DNA of 40,564 bases from assembly GCA_946481465.1 (NCBI GenBank), contig CAMLOC010000001.1, positions 1-40,564 on the forward strand, written 5' to 3'. Positions 15,584-24,124 of this stretch are shown one piece after another (position 1 is the stretch's first letter; every line of letters begins with the position of its first letter). The notes under the pieces were generated by a model, which was given only the letters and a program-made list of their open reading frames with translations, was not told where the DNA came from and made no database searches. Made by a program: the position numbers and the translations under genes. Origin of the DNA: an uncultured Shinella sp. Its GTDB lineage: Bacteria > Pseudomonadota > Alphaproteobacteria > Rhizobiales > Rhizobiaceae.

Positions 15584-15613
15584 TACGGCCCTCTCCGCCT
15601 GGAGCGGGCCGTA
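15584..15613 (+). terminator. Candidate terminator after the PRC-barrel gene
   Basis: TACGGCCC (15584-15591) pairs with GGGCCGTA (15606-15613), with a nested CTCC/GGAG pairing in the loop. It begins 23 bases after the stop codon. A weak TTTT follows only after about 13 bases. Confidence 0.45.
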
Positions 15614-15657
15614 CGCGTAGAGGAATTTTCCATAACCGCCACAACGAGACAAGCTGC

Positions 15658-16110
15658 TCACCTGTTGACCTTGTCCAGGTCGATGAGCGCAATGCCGAGA
15701 TCGGGTCGGTGCGTGCGCTTCAATCTGGCGGACGTTTCCCGCAGCATCACTTCGAGCGTGGGGCGGACATGGCCCTCCAGGAAATGCCCGCCTTTGGTAC
15801 TTCCGTCGGAGAACCCGAGGACCACATGCAGGTGCAAGCTTACCTTGCCGCTGTCGTCCACCGCGATATCCCCCAGCATGCTGAGGACTTCCGACTGAAC
15901 CTCAACAGGTATCTTCCGGTAGTTTTTCGTGTCCAGTTCGAAGAACGCGATCGTTGCAGCGCGGAAAGCGCCGATCGCCGTGATCGAAGCGGCGGTCACG
16001 TTCTCACGTTCGGCAAAATCGGTGATGCATTTGAAGGCCTCGTCTCCTTCGTCGAGGACCAGGATGAATGTGCGCTCGTCCGCATCGCTGGCCAGAAGTT
16101 TGTGCTTCAT
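15658..16110 (-). CDS. PPC/DUF296 domain protein
   Basis: This 150-residue protein belongs to the PPC (DUF296) family, small trimeric proteins known as DNA-binding partners in plants and of unclear role in bacteria. The domain covers nearly all of it. It reads FILVLDEGDEAFKCITDFAE, then VTAASITAIGAFRAATIAFF, the histidine motif VSLHLHVVLGFSDGSTKGGH and FLEGHVRPTLEVMLRE. The histidines resemble a metal site seen in bacterial members. ATG 16110 has GGAGG five bases upstream; a second in-frame ATG at 16122 is less well placed. A candidate EcfG-type promoter lies at 16134-16159. Confidence 0.87.
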   Translation of the reverse strand: MKHKLLASDADERTFILVLDEGDEAFKCITDFAERENVTAASITAIGAFRAATIAFFELDTKNYRKIPVEVQSEVLSMLGDIAVDDSGKVSLHLHVVLGFSDGSTKGGHFLEGHVRPTLEVMLRETSARLKRTHRPDLGIALIDLDKVNR

Positions 16111-16133
16111 CGTTTCCTCCATTGATGGAAGGA

Positions 16134-16159
16134 AAAGGCAATCGGAGCGTTTCTGTTCC
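16134..16159 (-). promoter_or_regulatory. Candidate EcfG-type promoter of the PPC gene (GGAAC-N17-CTTT)
   Basis: On the minus strand GGAAC (16159-16155) is followed after 17 bases by CTTT (16137-16134). This fits GGAAC-N18-TT but has one mismatch to CGTT. Confidence 0.42.
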
Positions 16160-16178
16160 CCAACTTCGGCGGCAGGCT

Positions 16179-16733
16179 TTACGTATGTGTTCGGGCATCG
16201 TCCATCGGCAAGGCGTATGCCACGATCTTCTGATCGCCGAGGGCCGGATCGAATCCGAGAACGCTGGACGCCGTCAGGTCGTGGAGGGGACTCCTGCGAA
16301 AACCCAGGCCCTCATATAGTCTACATGCTGCCCTCATGAATGCTGCGGTATGCAATACGAGAGCCCTTGCTCGCTGTTCTCGGGCACGCTCCACGCACCA
16401 CAGACAAAGGGCGCGACCATAACCATGCCCTTGAGTCGCGGGCGCGACCGCCAATGTTCGAAGCCCGGCAAAGCCGAGGGGCCACCCCATTTCCTCACGC
16501 GCCGCCTCCGCGTAGTAGGTGACCGTTCCGACGAGGCGCCCTCGTGCCTCGATCAACGCAATGTCCGCCTGGTTGCCTCGGCTCGTGAAGTCGCACGAAT
16601 CCCTCAAATAGGGATCGAAGATATGAGCGGGCAGGATTTGCCGATACTGCGCGAAAGCATCAGTGACGAGAGCCGCCGCGGCGTCGAGTTCCAAACGCCC
16701 GGCAAGGCGTATGATAGATTCAGCGTCGGTCAT
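16179..16733 (-). CDS. GNAT-family N-acetyltransferase
   Basis: This 184-residue acetyl-CoA-dependent transferase has the acetyl-CoA-binding motif LAVAPATQGHGYGRALCLW at about residues 92-110, and a C-terminal RLYEGLGFRRSPLHD typical of the fold. The acceptor is unknown. Its ATG (16733-16731) shares a base with the TGA of the upstream monooxygenase gene (TGATG), so translation is coupled. It is the third and last gene of the operon that starts at 19155. The context suggests it modifies a product or a toxic amine related to the monooxygenase substrate, which is inference. Confidence 0.86.
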   Translation of the reverse strand: MTDAESIIRLAGRLELDAAAALVTDAFAQYRQILPAHIFDPYLRDSCDFTSRGNQADIALIEARGRLVGTVTYYAEAAREEMGWPLGFAGLRTLAVAPATQGHGYGRALCLWCVERAREQRARALVLHTAAFMRAACRLYEGLGFRRSPLHDLTASSVLGFDPALGDQKIVAYALPMDDARTHT

Positions 16734-18007
16734 CAGGTGTCCTCGCTTGCGGTGCCGGAAGGGCTGCTCGGCGATCCCGCATTGTTCGGCGCAAAACCGG
16801 CCAGGCTCGCATAGCCGCGCACAACCCGCTCGCGCTCTTCGTGGGAAGCGACAGTGTCGATGTCGTCGAACCCGTCAGGGGCGCGACTTTCCACGAGGTC
16901 GATCACGCCCTCGGGTCCGCCCTGGCGGTTCGAAAGCACGATCCGAGACGTGGCCGGCCGGCGCTCCCGGTCGTATGCATCGAGCGCCGCTTCTACGGAT
17001 ACGCCCGTCCGCAAATGCTCCGCCAGCGCGCGTGCATCGAGGATGGCCTGGCTTGCGCCGTTTGAGCCCACCGGATACATCAGATGGGCGGCGTCTCCCA
17101 ACAAGGCGACACGCCCGAACGACCAGCACGGGAGCGGCTCGCGGTCGCAATTGGGATATTCGTAGAACGCGCCGGTCGCGCGGATGATCCCTGCCGGATC
17201 GACATCGTTCAGCCGAAAGCGATCGCGCACGAAGGGCAGGACCTGCGCGAGCATCCCTGGCCGGCACCACTCCCCGAGGCTGAAGCGCCCGTGAGCCGGC
17301 TCGGGGCTGCGGGCCATTACGGCCCAGTTGGCAAGGCACATATCCGGATCGTCCGGGTCCTCCGCAATCGGATAGAAGACGAATTTGGCATGGTTGCCGC
17401 CCGCGATCATCATGGTGCGACCGTCCCGCCATTTCGGCCATTGTACAGCGCCGCGCCAGAGCATGACGCCGTTCCAGATCGGTGGCCCCTCATCCGGGTA
17501 CAGCGCGGTGCGCACGGTAGAATGAATGCCGTCGGCGCCGATCAACAGGTCGCCCCGCGCCTGCGAAACCCTTTCGCCTTCGCCCAGATGGACGGTCACC
17601 CCCTGCGCCTCCTGCGCGAAGCCGGTCACGCGGCATCCCGTACGGATCGCAGCCGGCCCCAGCCGATCGACGACCGCCCGATGGATGAGACCAAGCAGCC
17701 GGCCCCGGTGGATGCTGAACTGCGGTGCGGCCTGCCCCGCCTCGATACCGCGCAATTCCTGCCAGACGACCTGGCCGAACCGGTTGGCATAGATCAGTTC
17801 GCGTGTGCGGATACCGGCCACGTCAAGGGCGTCCATCAGCCCGAACTCGGCGAGAAGGCCAACGGCGTGCGGCAGCATGTTGATGCCGACGCCCAGTTCG
17901 CGCACCGTCCCGGCCTGCTCGAAGACCTCCACCTCGATCCCGGCCCGGTGCAGGAAGAGGGCGGTTGTCAATCCGCCGATGCCTGCGCCCGCGATCAATG
18001 CCTTCAT
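16733..18007 (-). CDS. FAD-dependent monooxygenase, PhzS/aromatic-hydroxylase type
   Basis: This 424-residue group A flavoprotein monooxygenase has the dinucleotide motif GAGIGGLTTALFLHRAG at residues 7-23, FAD contacts at GADGIHSTVR near residue 160, and the second FAD motif GRVALLGDAAHLMYPVGSNG near residue 300. These support an NAD(P)H- and oxygen-dependent hydroxylase acting on an aromatic ring. PhzS is a similar-sized relative, but the substrate is open. The ATG overlaps the stop of the DJ-1-like gene as ATGA. The operon is divergent from a GlxA-type regulator that probably controls it. Confidence 0.87.
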   Translation of the reverse strand: MKALIAGAGIGGLTTALFLHRAGIEVEVFEQAGTVRELGVGINMLPHAVGLLAEFGLMDALDVAGIRTRELIYANRFGQVVWQELRGIEAGQAAPQFSIHRGRLLGLIHRAVVDRLGPAAIRTGCRVTGFAQEAQGVTVHLGEGERVSQARGDLLIGADGIHSTVRTALYPDEGPPIWNGVMLWRGAVQWPKWRDGRTMMIAGGNHAKFVFYPIAEDPDDPDMCLANWAVMARSPEPAHGRFSLGEWCRPGMLAQVLPFVRDRFRLNDVDPAGIIRATGAFYEYPNCDREPLPCWSFGRVALLGDAAHLMYPVGSNGASQAILDARALAEHLRTGVSVEAALDAYDRERRPATSRIVLSNRQGGPEGVIDLVESRAPDGFDDIDTVASHEERERVVRGYASLAGFAPNNAGSPSSPSGTASEDT

Positions 18008-19155
18008 CGCCCTGCCTTTCCTTGCGGATATTCGAGCTGCATCGCGACGGCCTGAGCGGTGCCTTGTCCGTACCAGGCCCCGATGTCCTGCAAGGCGCCG
18101 TCAAGGGCCTGCGCCGGCCGCCGGTTGACCGCTTCGCGTGGCACCTGCCTTGCCGACCAGTGCGCGACGGCCCTGTCGGGAAGAAGGCGCACGCCGTTGC
18201 GTGTCGTCACGGCTTCCGGCGAGGCTGAGAACGGCTCGACACGCGAGCGATAGGTGCGCGACCACGCATCCGCGACGAGCGCGAGGGAGACTTCATCCAT
18301 CCTCTGTTCGAGCGCGATGCCGAGACGATCCCGGCTCCAGAAGGCAAAGCGGTTACGAAGCACGGTGGCGGCGAAGGGACGTGTCAGGCGGAACGCGCTG
18401 CTGTCATGCCGGGCATCCCAGCCATCCAGCCCGAGACCGTCGGCAACTTCGTTCGCCTTGCCGCGCCCGGCGATCGCCTCGATCAAAGTCAGCATCATCG
18501 GCATCGAGGCCGTGATGCCCGTCGTCGTCCCGACGCCCCGGTCCATCACCATGCGCCGGCCGTCAACAAGGCGGATCGATGGGTGACGCGCCAGAAGCTC
18601 CTCACGATAGTACCAGTGCGTCGTCGCTTGCCGCCCGTCGAGAAGCCCGGCAGCGGCCGCGACTTTCGCGCCGGCGCAAATGGCGATGATGACAGCACCA
18701 CCCTCTGCCTGCTCACGCAGCCAGGCGGTTACGACCGGATTGTCATCCCGGCTCATCGCGGGAACGATCAGATAATCGGCTCCCTCGGGATGGCGCTCGT
18801 CGAAGGCAGCGATCGTCGCATCGGCTTCCACGGTGAGGGCCGGATAGAGCTTGACCGGGCCGGGGCCGGTCGAAAGGGTCACGACATCGGCGATGTCCGC
18901 CCGGCGCAGAATCCCGGTGGGCATCAGGTAGTCCGTCGTTTCCGTGGCATCGTTGAGGCCGACGACCGCGACAAGCGGCCGGATCCGCTTCGGCGGCTTC
19001 AGGGCCGCCAGCATGGCATCCGTTTCCGCTCGCGCGACGGGCGGCGGCACGACCGCGGCCGAGGTCGCCGGCAGGCTTGTCAGCCAGAGGCCCAAACCCG
19101 CCAATGGCAGGAGGATGAGTGCGAGGCCCGCGATGAGAAGATAGCGCGTCAACAT
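18004..19155 (-). CDS. Membrane-anchored DJ-1/PfpI-like protein
   Basis: This 383-residue protein has an N-terminal membrane anchor (LLIAGLALILLPLAGLGLWL). It has a DJ-1/PfpI-type class I glutamine amidotransferase fold at about residues 60-240. The nucleophile elbow is AIICAGAKVAAAAGLL with its cysteine, preceded by GADYLIVPAM and followed by ATTHWYYREEL. The C-terminal 140 residues are not recognised. The same fold forms the sensor half of GlxA-type regulators such as its divergent neighbour, so the pair may sense related small molecules. It is the first gene of the three-gene operon and is followed with ATGA overlap by the monooxygenase. Confidence 0.8.
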   Translation of the reverse strand: MLTRYLLIAGLALILLPLAGLGLWLTSLPATSAAVVPPPVARAETDAMLAALKPPKRIRPLVAVVGLNDATETTDYLMPTGILRRADIADVVTLSTGPGPVKLYPALTVEADATIAAFDERHPEGADYLIVPAMSRDDNPVVTAWLREQAEGGAVIIAICAGAKVAAAAGLLDGRQATTHWYYREELLARHPSIRLVDGRRMVMDRGVGTTTGITASMPMMLTLIEAIAGRGKANEVADGLGLDGWDARHDSSAFRLTRPFAATVLRNRFAFWSRDRLGIALEQRMDEVSLALVADAWSRTYRSRVEPFSASPEAVTTRNGVRLLPDRAVAHWSARQVPREAVNRRPAQALDGALQDIGAWYGQGTAQAVAMQLEYPQGKAGR

Positions 19156-19242
19156 CCTGCGCTCCGATCTGCATTGCTTCCATCGTCAGGTTATCGTGCA
19201 CGCCCTCTGGCGGGAATGACAGAAAGATCGTATTTTCTGCCA

Positions 19243-20208
19243 ATGCATCGCCTCGTCTTCGCCGTTTATCCCGGTTTCGAGCTTCTCGACACGTCCGGGC
19301 CGATTTCGGTCTTCACCAGCGCCAACCGCGCTCTGGGCCTCGGCGGCCGGCCGCCGTTCTACGCCGTCGACCTCGTATCGGCGGCCGGCGGGCCGGTCAC
19401 GAGCAGCAGCGGCGTCGCCGTCCACACGCATAGTCTTGAGGAGCGCGCCCGCGAGGCGGTCGATACGCTTCTCGTTGTCGGTGCGGAGCGCGAACACCTG
19501 CTGCCGGCTCTGGCGGATTGCGCCTGGATTGCGGCGCTCGCCGGCAAGGCGCAGCGCTTCGGATCGGTCTGTTCCGGTGCCATCCTCCTGGCGCGCCTCG
19601 GACTGCTCGACGGCCGCAAGGTCGCCACCCACTGGGATGCCTGCGCGCCGCTTGCGTCAGCCTTCCCGTCCGTCACGGTGGATCCCGATGCGCTCTATGT
19701 CGTCGACGGCAGGCTGTGGACGTCCGCCGGCGTCACCACCGGCATCGACATGGCGCTTGCCATGGTGGCTTCCGACCTATCCGCCGACATTGCCGGCGAA
19801 GTCGCCAAGCGGCTGGTGCTCTATGCACGCCGTCCCGGCTACCAGTCGCAGTTCAGCCCCCTGCTCCAGGCACAGGCAAAAGCCGACAGCCCCTTCGCCG
19901 ATCTCATCGCCTGGATACTGGCGAACCTCGGTTCCCCGCTGGATGTTCCCGTTCTTGCCGATCGCGCCGGCCTCAGCGAGCGCACCTTCCACCGCAAGTT
20001 CGCTGCCGCCACCGGTGAGACGCCGGGCCGCTTCGTCGAAACGGCCCGCCTCGATGCCGCCCGCATGCTGCTTTGCCGCGGGCTTTCCTTGAAATCGGTG
20101 GCAGCCGAGGTCGGCCTTTCACCAGCGGCACGCTTCTGCGAAGCCTTCGAGCGGCGTTTCGGCATCACGCCGCGGCTGTTTCGCCAGATGCACTATTCGG
20201 CAATGTGA
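19243..20208 (+). CDS. GlxA-family transcriptional regulator (DJ-1-like sensor, AraC HTH)
   Basis: This 321-residue regulator has an N-terminal DJ-1/PfpI-like domain (LVFAVYPGFELLDTSGPISV; cysteine in GSVCSGAILLARLGLL; ATHWDACAPL) and a C-terminal AraC-type DNA-binding domain from about residue 215. The latter includes LADRAGLSERTFHRKFAAAT and VGLSPAARFCEAFERRFGIT. ATG 19243 fits the family N-terminus; an in-frame ATG at 19216 is the alternative. It is divergent from the DJ-1/monooxygenase/GNAT operon with an 87-base gap, so it is the likely regulator of that operon. The ligand is unknown. Confidence 0.88.
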   Translation: MHRLVFAVYPGFELLDTSGPISVFTSANRALGLGGRPPFYAVDLVSAAGGPVTSSSGVAVHTHSLEERAREAVDTLLVVGAEREHLLPALADCAWIAALAGKAQRFGSVCSGAILLARLGLLDGRKVATHWDACAPLASAFPSVTVDPDALYVVDGRLWTSAGVTTGIDMALAMVASDLSADIAGEVAKRLVLYARRPGYQSQFSPLLQAQAKADSPFADLIAWILANLGSPLDVPVLADRAGLSERTFHRKFAAATGETPGRFVETARLDAARMLLCRGLSLKSVAAEVGLSPAARFCEAFERRFGITPRLFRQMHYSAM

Positions 20209-20323
20209 TACGAAAGGCGAGCCCGCAATAATCGGCCACGGCCTGCTCATGGGCAACCCGAGCGCGCGTGCAAGTCGCTCAAGGCGCGATCTTGATCGTC
20301 TAGATAATGGCGCTCATATTGGT

Positions 20324-20349
20324 GGCCGGGTCGGTCGCAAGACCCGGCC
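20324..20349. terminator. Candidate hairpin terminator downstream of the GlxA-type gene
   Basis: GGCCGGGTC (20324-20332) and GACCCGGCC (20341-20349) form a perfect 9-base stem with an 8-base loop between convergent genes. No T-run follows. Confidence 0.35.
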
Positions 20350-20439
20350 TGTCGCGTCGCGTCGTGGCGACGACGCCCTCGACGACGGCGGCCAACGCTC
20401 GTCTGGCCCTTCTCAACGTCACGCGCCGGAACAATGAGA

Positions 20440-20466
20440 AACGCCGGAATCCGTCAGGGCGGCGTT
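20440..20466 (-). terminator. Candidate terminator of the sugar ABC transporter operon
   Basis: AACGCCG (20440-20446) pairs with CGGCGTT (20460-20466). On the minus strand the stem ends in GTT followed by TCTCATT, 17 bases after the permease stop. Confidence 0.45.
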
Positions 20467-20482
20467 GTTTCCAGGCCCCGTT

Positions 20483-21463
20483 TCAGGTTGCCGATCTCGA
20501 CGTCAGCCGGGCCTGCAACACCACGACGACGAGCAGGAAGAGGCCGCGGATGACGGATTGCCAGTAGGCGGAGAGGGATATCCAGCCGAGGCCGTTTTCG
20601 AAGTTCAGGACGTTAAAGACCATGCCCAGCAGAAGCGCGCCGGCAAGCGTCGCTCCGACCGAGCCGGAACCGCCCGTGAGAAGGGTCCCGCCGACGACGA
20701 CGGAAGCGATGGCGAAGAGCTCCCAGCCCACGCCCTCGGTGGGCTGGCCGGCGCCGAACTGCGACGCCAGGATGACGCCGGCAAGACCGGCCAAGAGGCC
20801 GCAGACGGCATAGACGCCAAGGAGCGTGCGCTCGACCCTCAGGCCCATCAGGGCCGCGGTCTGCTCGCCGTCGCCGATCGCCAGCACATGGCGGCCGGCG
20901 GCGGACCGTTCGAGGAAGAGCCAGCCGAGGATGTAGGCGGCAAGCGCAATCCACGCCGGAATGGGGAAGCCGAGGAAGTCGTCCTGGCCGATGACGGTGA
21001 AACCGCTGTCGTAGGAGACCGAGACGGACTGGTTATTGGCGAGAAGCAGCGCCGTGCCGCTCGCTGCGAGCATGGCGGCAAGGGTCGCGATGAAAGGCTG
21101 TATGCGCAAGCGGGTGATGACCACGCCGTTGACGAAGCCGACGGCAAGCCCGGCGCCAACGCCGCCCGCAAGGCCGGCATACCAGCTATAGGGCGACAGC
21201 AGCGCCGCGACGACACTGGCAAGCGCCGCCACGGCCCCGACGGACAGGTCGATGCCGCCGGTCATGATGACGAAGGCCATGCCAAGCGCGATCAGCGCGA
21301 ACATCGAGTTGTAGCGCAGGAAGCTCAGGATGTTGAACGGCGACAGGAAATGATCATAGCGCAAGGCGCCGAAGAGGATGAGCGCCGCGAGTGCGGTGAT
21401 CACGCCGATGCGGGCGAGGTCGCCGGAGGATTTCGGGGCGAAGAACTTGAGGAAGGCGGGCAT
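20483..21463 (-). CDS. Sugar ABC transporter permease, YjfF-like
   Basis: This 326-residue inner-membrane permease of the ribose/galactofuranose class has about eight to ten hydrophobic segments. It carries the family signature MTGGIDLSVGAVAALASVVA near residue 70, and a later LLTGGSGSVGATLAGALLLG. A second permease lies directly upstream, so the channel is probably a heterodimer, as in E. coli YtfT-YjfF. ATG 21463 lies 8 bases after the stop of the upstream permease. It is the last gene of the operon and is followed by a terminator-like hairpin. Confidence 0.9.
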   Translation of the reverse strand: MPAFLKFFAPKSSGDLARIGVITALAALILFGALRYDHFLSPFNILSFLRYNSMFALIALGMAFVIMTGGIDLSVGAVAALASVVAALLSPYSWYAGLAGGVGAGLAVGFVNGVVITRLRIQPFIATLAAMLAASGTALLLANNQSVSVSYDSGFTVIGQDDFLGFPIPAWIALAAYILGWLFLERSAAGRHVLAIGDGEQTAALMGLRVERTLLGVYAVCGLLAGLAGVILASQFGAGQPTEGVGWELFAIASVVVGGTLLTGGSGSVGATLAGALLLGMVFNVLNFENGLGWISLSAYWQSVIRGLFLLVVVVLQARLTSRSAT

Positions 21464-21471
21464 GGCGGTCC

Positions 21472-22470
21472 TCACGTCCTGTCGGCACGTAGTTGAATGA
21501 AGACGGCAAGGATGATGAGCCCGGCCTTGACGACAAGGGCGGCAGCATCCGGCACGCCGTTGGCAAGCAATGTATAGCGCACGAGCTGGATGACGAAGGC
21601 GCCCATCAGCGTGCCGAAGATGTTGGCGCGACCGCCGGTCAGGAGTGCGCCGCCGACGGCGACTGCGGCGATGGCATCGAGCTCCATTCCCATGCCGACG
21701 AGATTGGCGTCGCTGGCGGAATTCCGGGCAACGACGATCAAGCCCGCGATGCCTGCAAGCGCGCCGCTGAGGACGTAGACGAGGGTCTTGACGCGGCGAA
21801 CGGGAATACCGGTGAGCCGGGCAGCCTTCTCGTTGCCGCCGACGGCGATGACCTGGCGGCCGAGCACCGTGTAGCGGATCAGGCAATAGGCGAGCACCGC
21901 GATCACCGCCATCAGCACGACCTGCGCCGGGATGCCGACGATATGACCCATGGCGATGAACTGGAAGGGCGGGTTCTTGAAGACCTGCAGATTGCCGTTG
22001 GTCATCACCTGCGCGATGCCGCGCCCTGCGATGAAGAAGACGAGCGTGGCGACGATCGGCTGGATCGAGAAATGCGTCACCAGGAAGCCATTGAACCAGC
22101 CGCAGGCGGCGGTGACGATTACCGGAATGACGAAGGCGAGCGTGACGGCGAGCGCCACATTGTCGACGGGCAGGAGCTTGCCCATGAAGATCATCGGCGC
22201 CAGGGCGCCGGAGATCGCCATCAGCGAACCGACGGAAAGATCGATGCCGCCGGTCGCGATGACCAGCGTCATGCCGGTCGCCACGATGACGATAGTGGCG
22301 ACCTGGGTGAGGTTGACGTTGAGCGTCTGCCAGGACAGGAAGTTCGGCGTGACCGCGACGTTGAAGACGAGCAGCAGCAAAAAGGCGACAAAGACACCGT
22401 AGCGGCTGACGAATTGCAGCGGGGACGTGGTCGGTGCCAGGGGCTTCAGGGACGTATCGGTCATCGTCAT
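21472..22470 (-). CDS. Sugar ABC transporter permease, YtfT-like
   Basis: This 332-residue inner-membrane permease has multiple membrane helices (FVAFLLLLVFNVAV and others). It has the family signature IATGGIDLSVGSLMAISGAL near residue 75 and a C-terminal LLTGGRANIFGTLMGAFVIQ. The ATG at 22470 overlaps the ATPase stop as ATGA; a second in-frame ATG at 22464 is possible. Gene order (binding protein, ATPase, permease, permease) equals that of E. coli ytfQRT-yjfF. Confidence 0.9.
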   Translation of the reverse strand: MTMTDTSLKPLAPTTSPLQFVSRYGVFVAFLLLLVFNVAVTPNFLSWQTLNVNLTQVATIVIVATGMTLVIATGGIDLSVGSLMAISGALAPMIFMGKLLPVDNVALAVTLAFVIPVIVTAACGWFNGFLVTHFSIQPIVATLVFFIAGRGIAQVMTNGNLQVFKNPPFQFIAMGHIVGIPAQVVLMAVIAVLAYCLIRYTVLGRQVIAVGGNEKAARLTGIPVRRVKTLVYVLSGALAGIAGLIVVARNSASDANLVGMGMELDAIAAVAVGGALLTGGRANIFGTLMGAFVIQLVRYTLLANGVPDAAALVVKAGLIILAVFIQLRADRT

Positions 22471-23981
22471 GCCAGTTCACCGGATCCGCCATCGACCTGA
22501 TGGGCCATGGCGGAAAGCAGGTTCTGTTCGGAGAGTTCGCTGCGCGGCAGCACAGCGACCGACATGCCGTCGCTGAGCACCGTCACGCGATCGGCGGCCG
22601 CGAGCAGCTCCTCCAGTTCGGAAGAGATCATCAGCACGCTCAGGCCCTCATCGGCGAGGCTGCGCAAAAGCTTGAGGATTTCCGATTTGGCCCCGATATC
22701 GATGCCGCGGGTCGGCTCGTCGACGATGAGCACGCTCGGATCGGTGCAGAGCCAGCGAGCGAGTAGGACTTTCTGCTGGTTGCCGCCGGACAATTCCTTG
22801 ATCGGCTGATCGGGCGAGGCGCATTTGACGCCGAGCGAGCGGATGAAGCGCGAGACGATCTCGTCCTGCCGGTGGCGATCGACGATGCCAGCCTTCTTCA
22901 GCTTCGGCAGCAAGGCGAGCGTCATGTTCTCGCGGATGCTCATGTCCGGGATGATGCCGTCGACCTTGCGGTCTTCCGAAACGAGACCGATGCCGTCAGC
23001 GATGGCTGCAGCCGGTTCCGAATAGCTCCTTCTGCTTTGGTTGAACGAGAGGCTGCCGCGTTCCAGCTTGTCGACGCCGAAGATGATGCGGGCAGTTTCC
23101 GTGCGGCCGGAGCCGAGAAGCCCGGCAAGGCCGGAGATCTCGCCTTCCCGGATCGACAGATCGACATCGCGCACGCGAAGACCCGAGCCGGCATTCTTCA
23201 ATTCGAGCCGCACGGGGCGCGCGTCGTCAGGCCCGGCATCGCGTGCCAGTGCCTCGAAGGCGGCGAACTCACGGCCGAGCATATGGCGCACCAGTTCCAT
23301 CTTCGGCATGTCCCCCATGGCGCTGACCGCGACCGTGTGGCCATCCCGCATGATCGTCACCCGGTCGCAGATCGCATAGAGCTCATCGAGGCGATGGCCG
23401 ATGAAGATGACGGCGACGCCGCTTTCCTTCAACGTGCGGATGGTGCGGAACAGCACCTCCACCTCGCGTTCGTCGAGCGAGGACGTCGGCTCGTCCATGA
23501 TCAGCAGGCGGGCATTCTGGGTGACGGCGCGGGCGATCGACACCATCTGGCGCGTCGCGGCATTGAAGCGCGCCACGGGCAGATCCACGTCGATATCGAG
23601 ATTGAAAACCTTCAGAACCCGGGCCGCGCCCTCGCGCATCGCCTTGCGGTCGAGCAGGCCGAAGCGGCGCGGCTCGCGGGACAGATAGATGTTTTCGGCA
23701 ACCGAACGCTGGGGGGCGAGATTGATCTCCTGGTAGATCGTGGCGATGCCGGCGGCCTGGCTTTCGGCCGGCCTCGAAAAGCTCACCTCCTTGCCCTGGA
23801 AGCGGATCGTCCCCTCATCCCGCTGGTAGGCGCCGGTCAGGATCTTGATCAGGGTGGATTTTCCCGCGCCGTTCTGGCCGACGAGGGCCATGATCTCGCC
23901 TTCGTCTATCTCCAGCGATGCCGATTGCAGCGCGGGAATGCCGGCAAAGGATTTCGAAATGCCCTGCATGGACAGCAACAT
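22467..23981 (-). CDS. Sugar ABC transporter ATP-binding protein, YtfR/RbsA-like
   Basis: This 504-residue protein has two fused ATPase domains. The first half has Walker A GQNGAGKST, a degenerate signature FNAATRQMVSIARAV (normal for this family) and Walker B LLIMDEPTSSL. The second half has a reduced Walker A (GLLGSGRTE), a full LSGGNQQKVLLARWL signature and VLIVDEPTRGIDIGAK. It drives sugar import through the two permeases. I chose ATG 23981; a GTG at 23996 is an alternative. The 128-base gap to the binding-protein gene holds no clear feature. Confidence 0.92.
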   Translation of the reverse strand: MLLSMQGISKSFAGIPALQSASLEIDEGEIMALVGQNGAGKSTLIKILTGAYQRDEGTIRFQGKEVSFSRPAESQAAGIATIYQEINLAPQRSVAENIYLSREPRRFGLLDRKAMREGAARVLKVFNLDIDVDLPVARFNAATRQMVSIARAVTQNARLLIMDEPTSSLDEREVEVLFRTIRTLKESGVAVIFIGHRLDELYAICDRVTIMRDGHTVAVSAMGDMPKMELVRHMLGREFAAFEALARDAGPDDARPVRLELKNAGSGLRVRDVDLSIREGEISGLAGLLGSGRTETARIIFGVDKLERGSLSFNQSRRSYSEPAAAIADGIGLVSEDRKVDGIIPDMSIRENMTLALLPKLKKAGIVDRHRQDEIVSRFIRSLGVKCASPDQPIKELSGGNQQKVLLARWLCTDPSVLIVDEPTRGIDIGAKSEILKLLRSLADEGLSVLMISSELEELLAAADRVTVLSDGMSVAVLPRSELSEQNLLSAMAHQVDGGSGELA

Positions 23982-24124
23982 GCCAATCCGCCTCACCCTA
24001 CCGTCTTTGTCTTGTCACATGTCGTCGTCGCAAACCGCTCGGGCATTCTTTGCGCGACATTCCGCCATGGAAATGCCGGCCGGGGCTTCTGTCGTCCCGG
24101 CCGGCTTCCAGTCAGCTTGGGAGA

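Noticed and set aside
18406..19242. Long N-terminal extension of the GlxA-type regulator
   Set aside because: The extension is antisense to the DJ-1-like gene and shows no family similarity; the regulator N-terminus is at 19243 (or 19216).
20483..22492. 669-codon fusion frame over both permeases
   Set aside because: The first half is an out-of-frame shadow of the YtfT-like permease; the real second permease starts at 21463.
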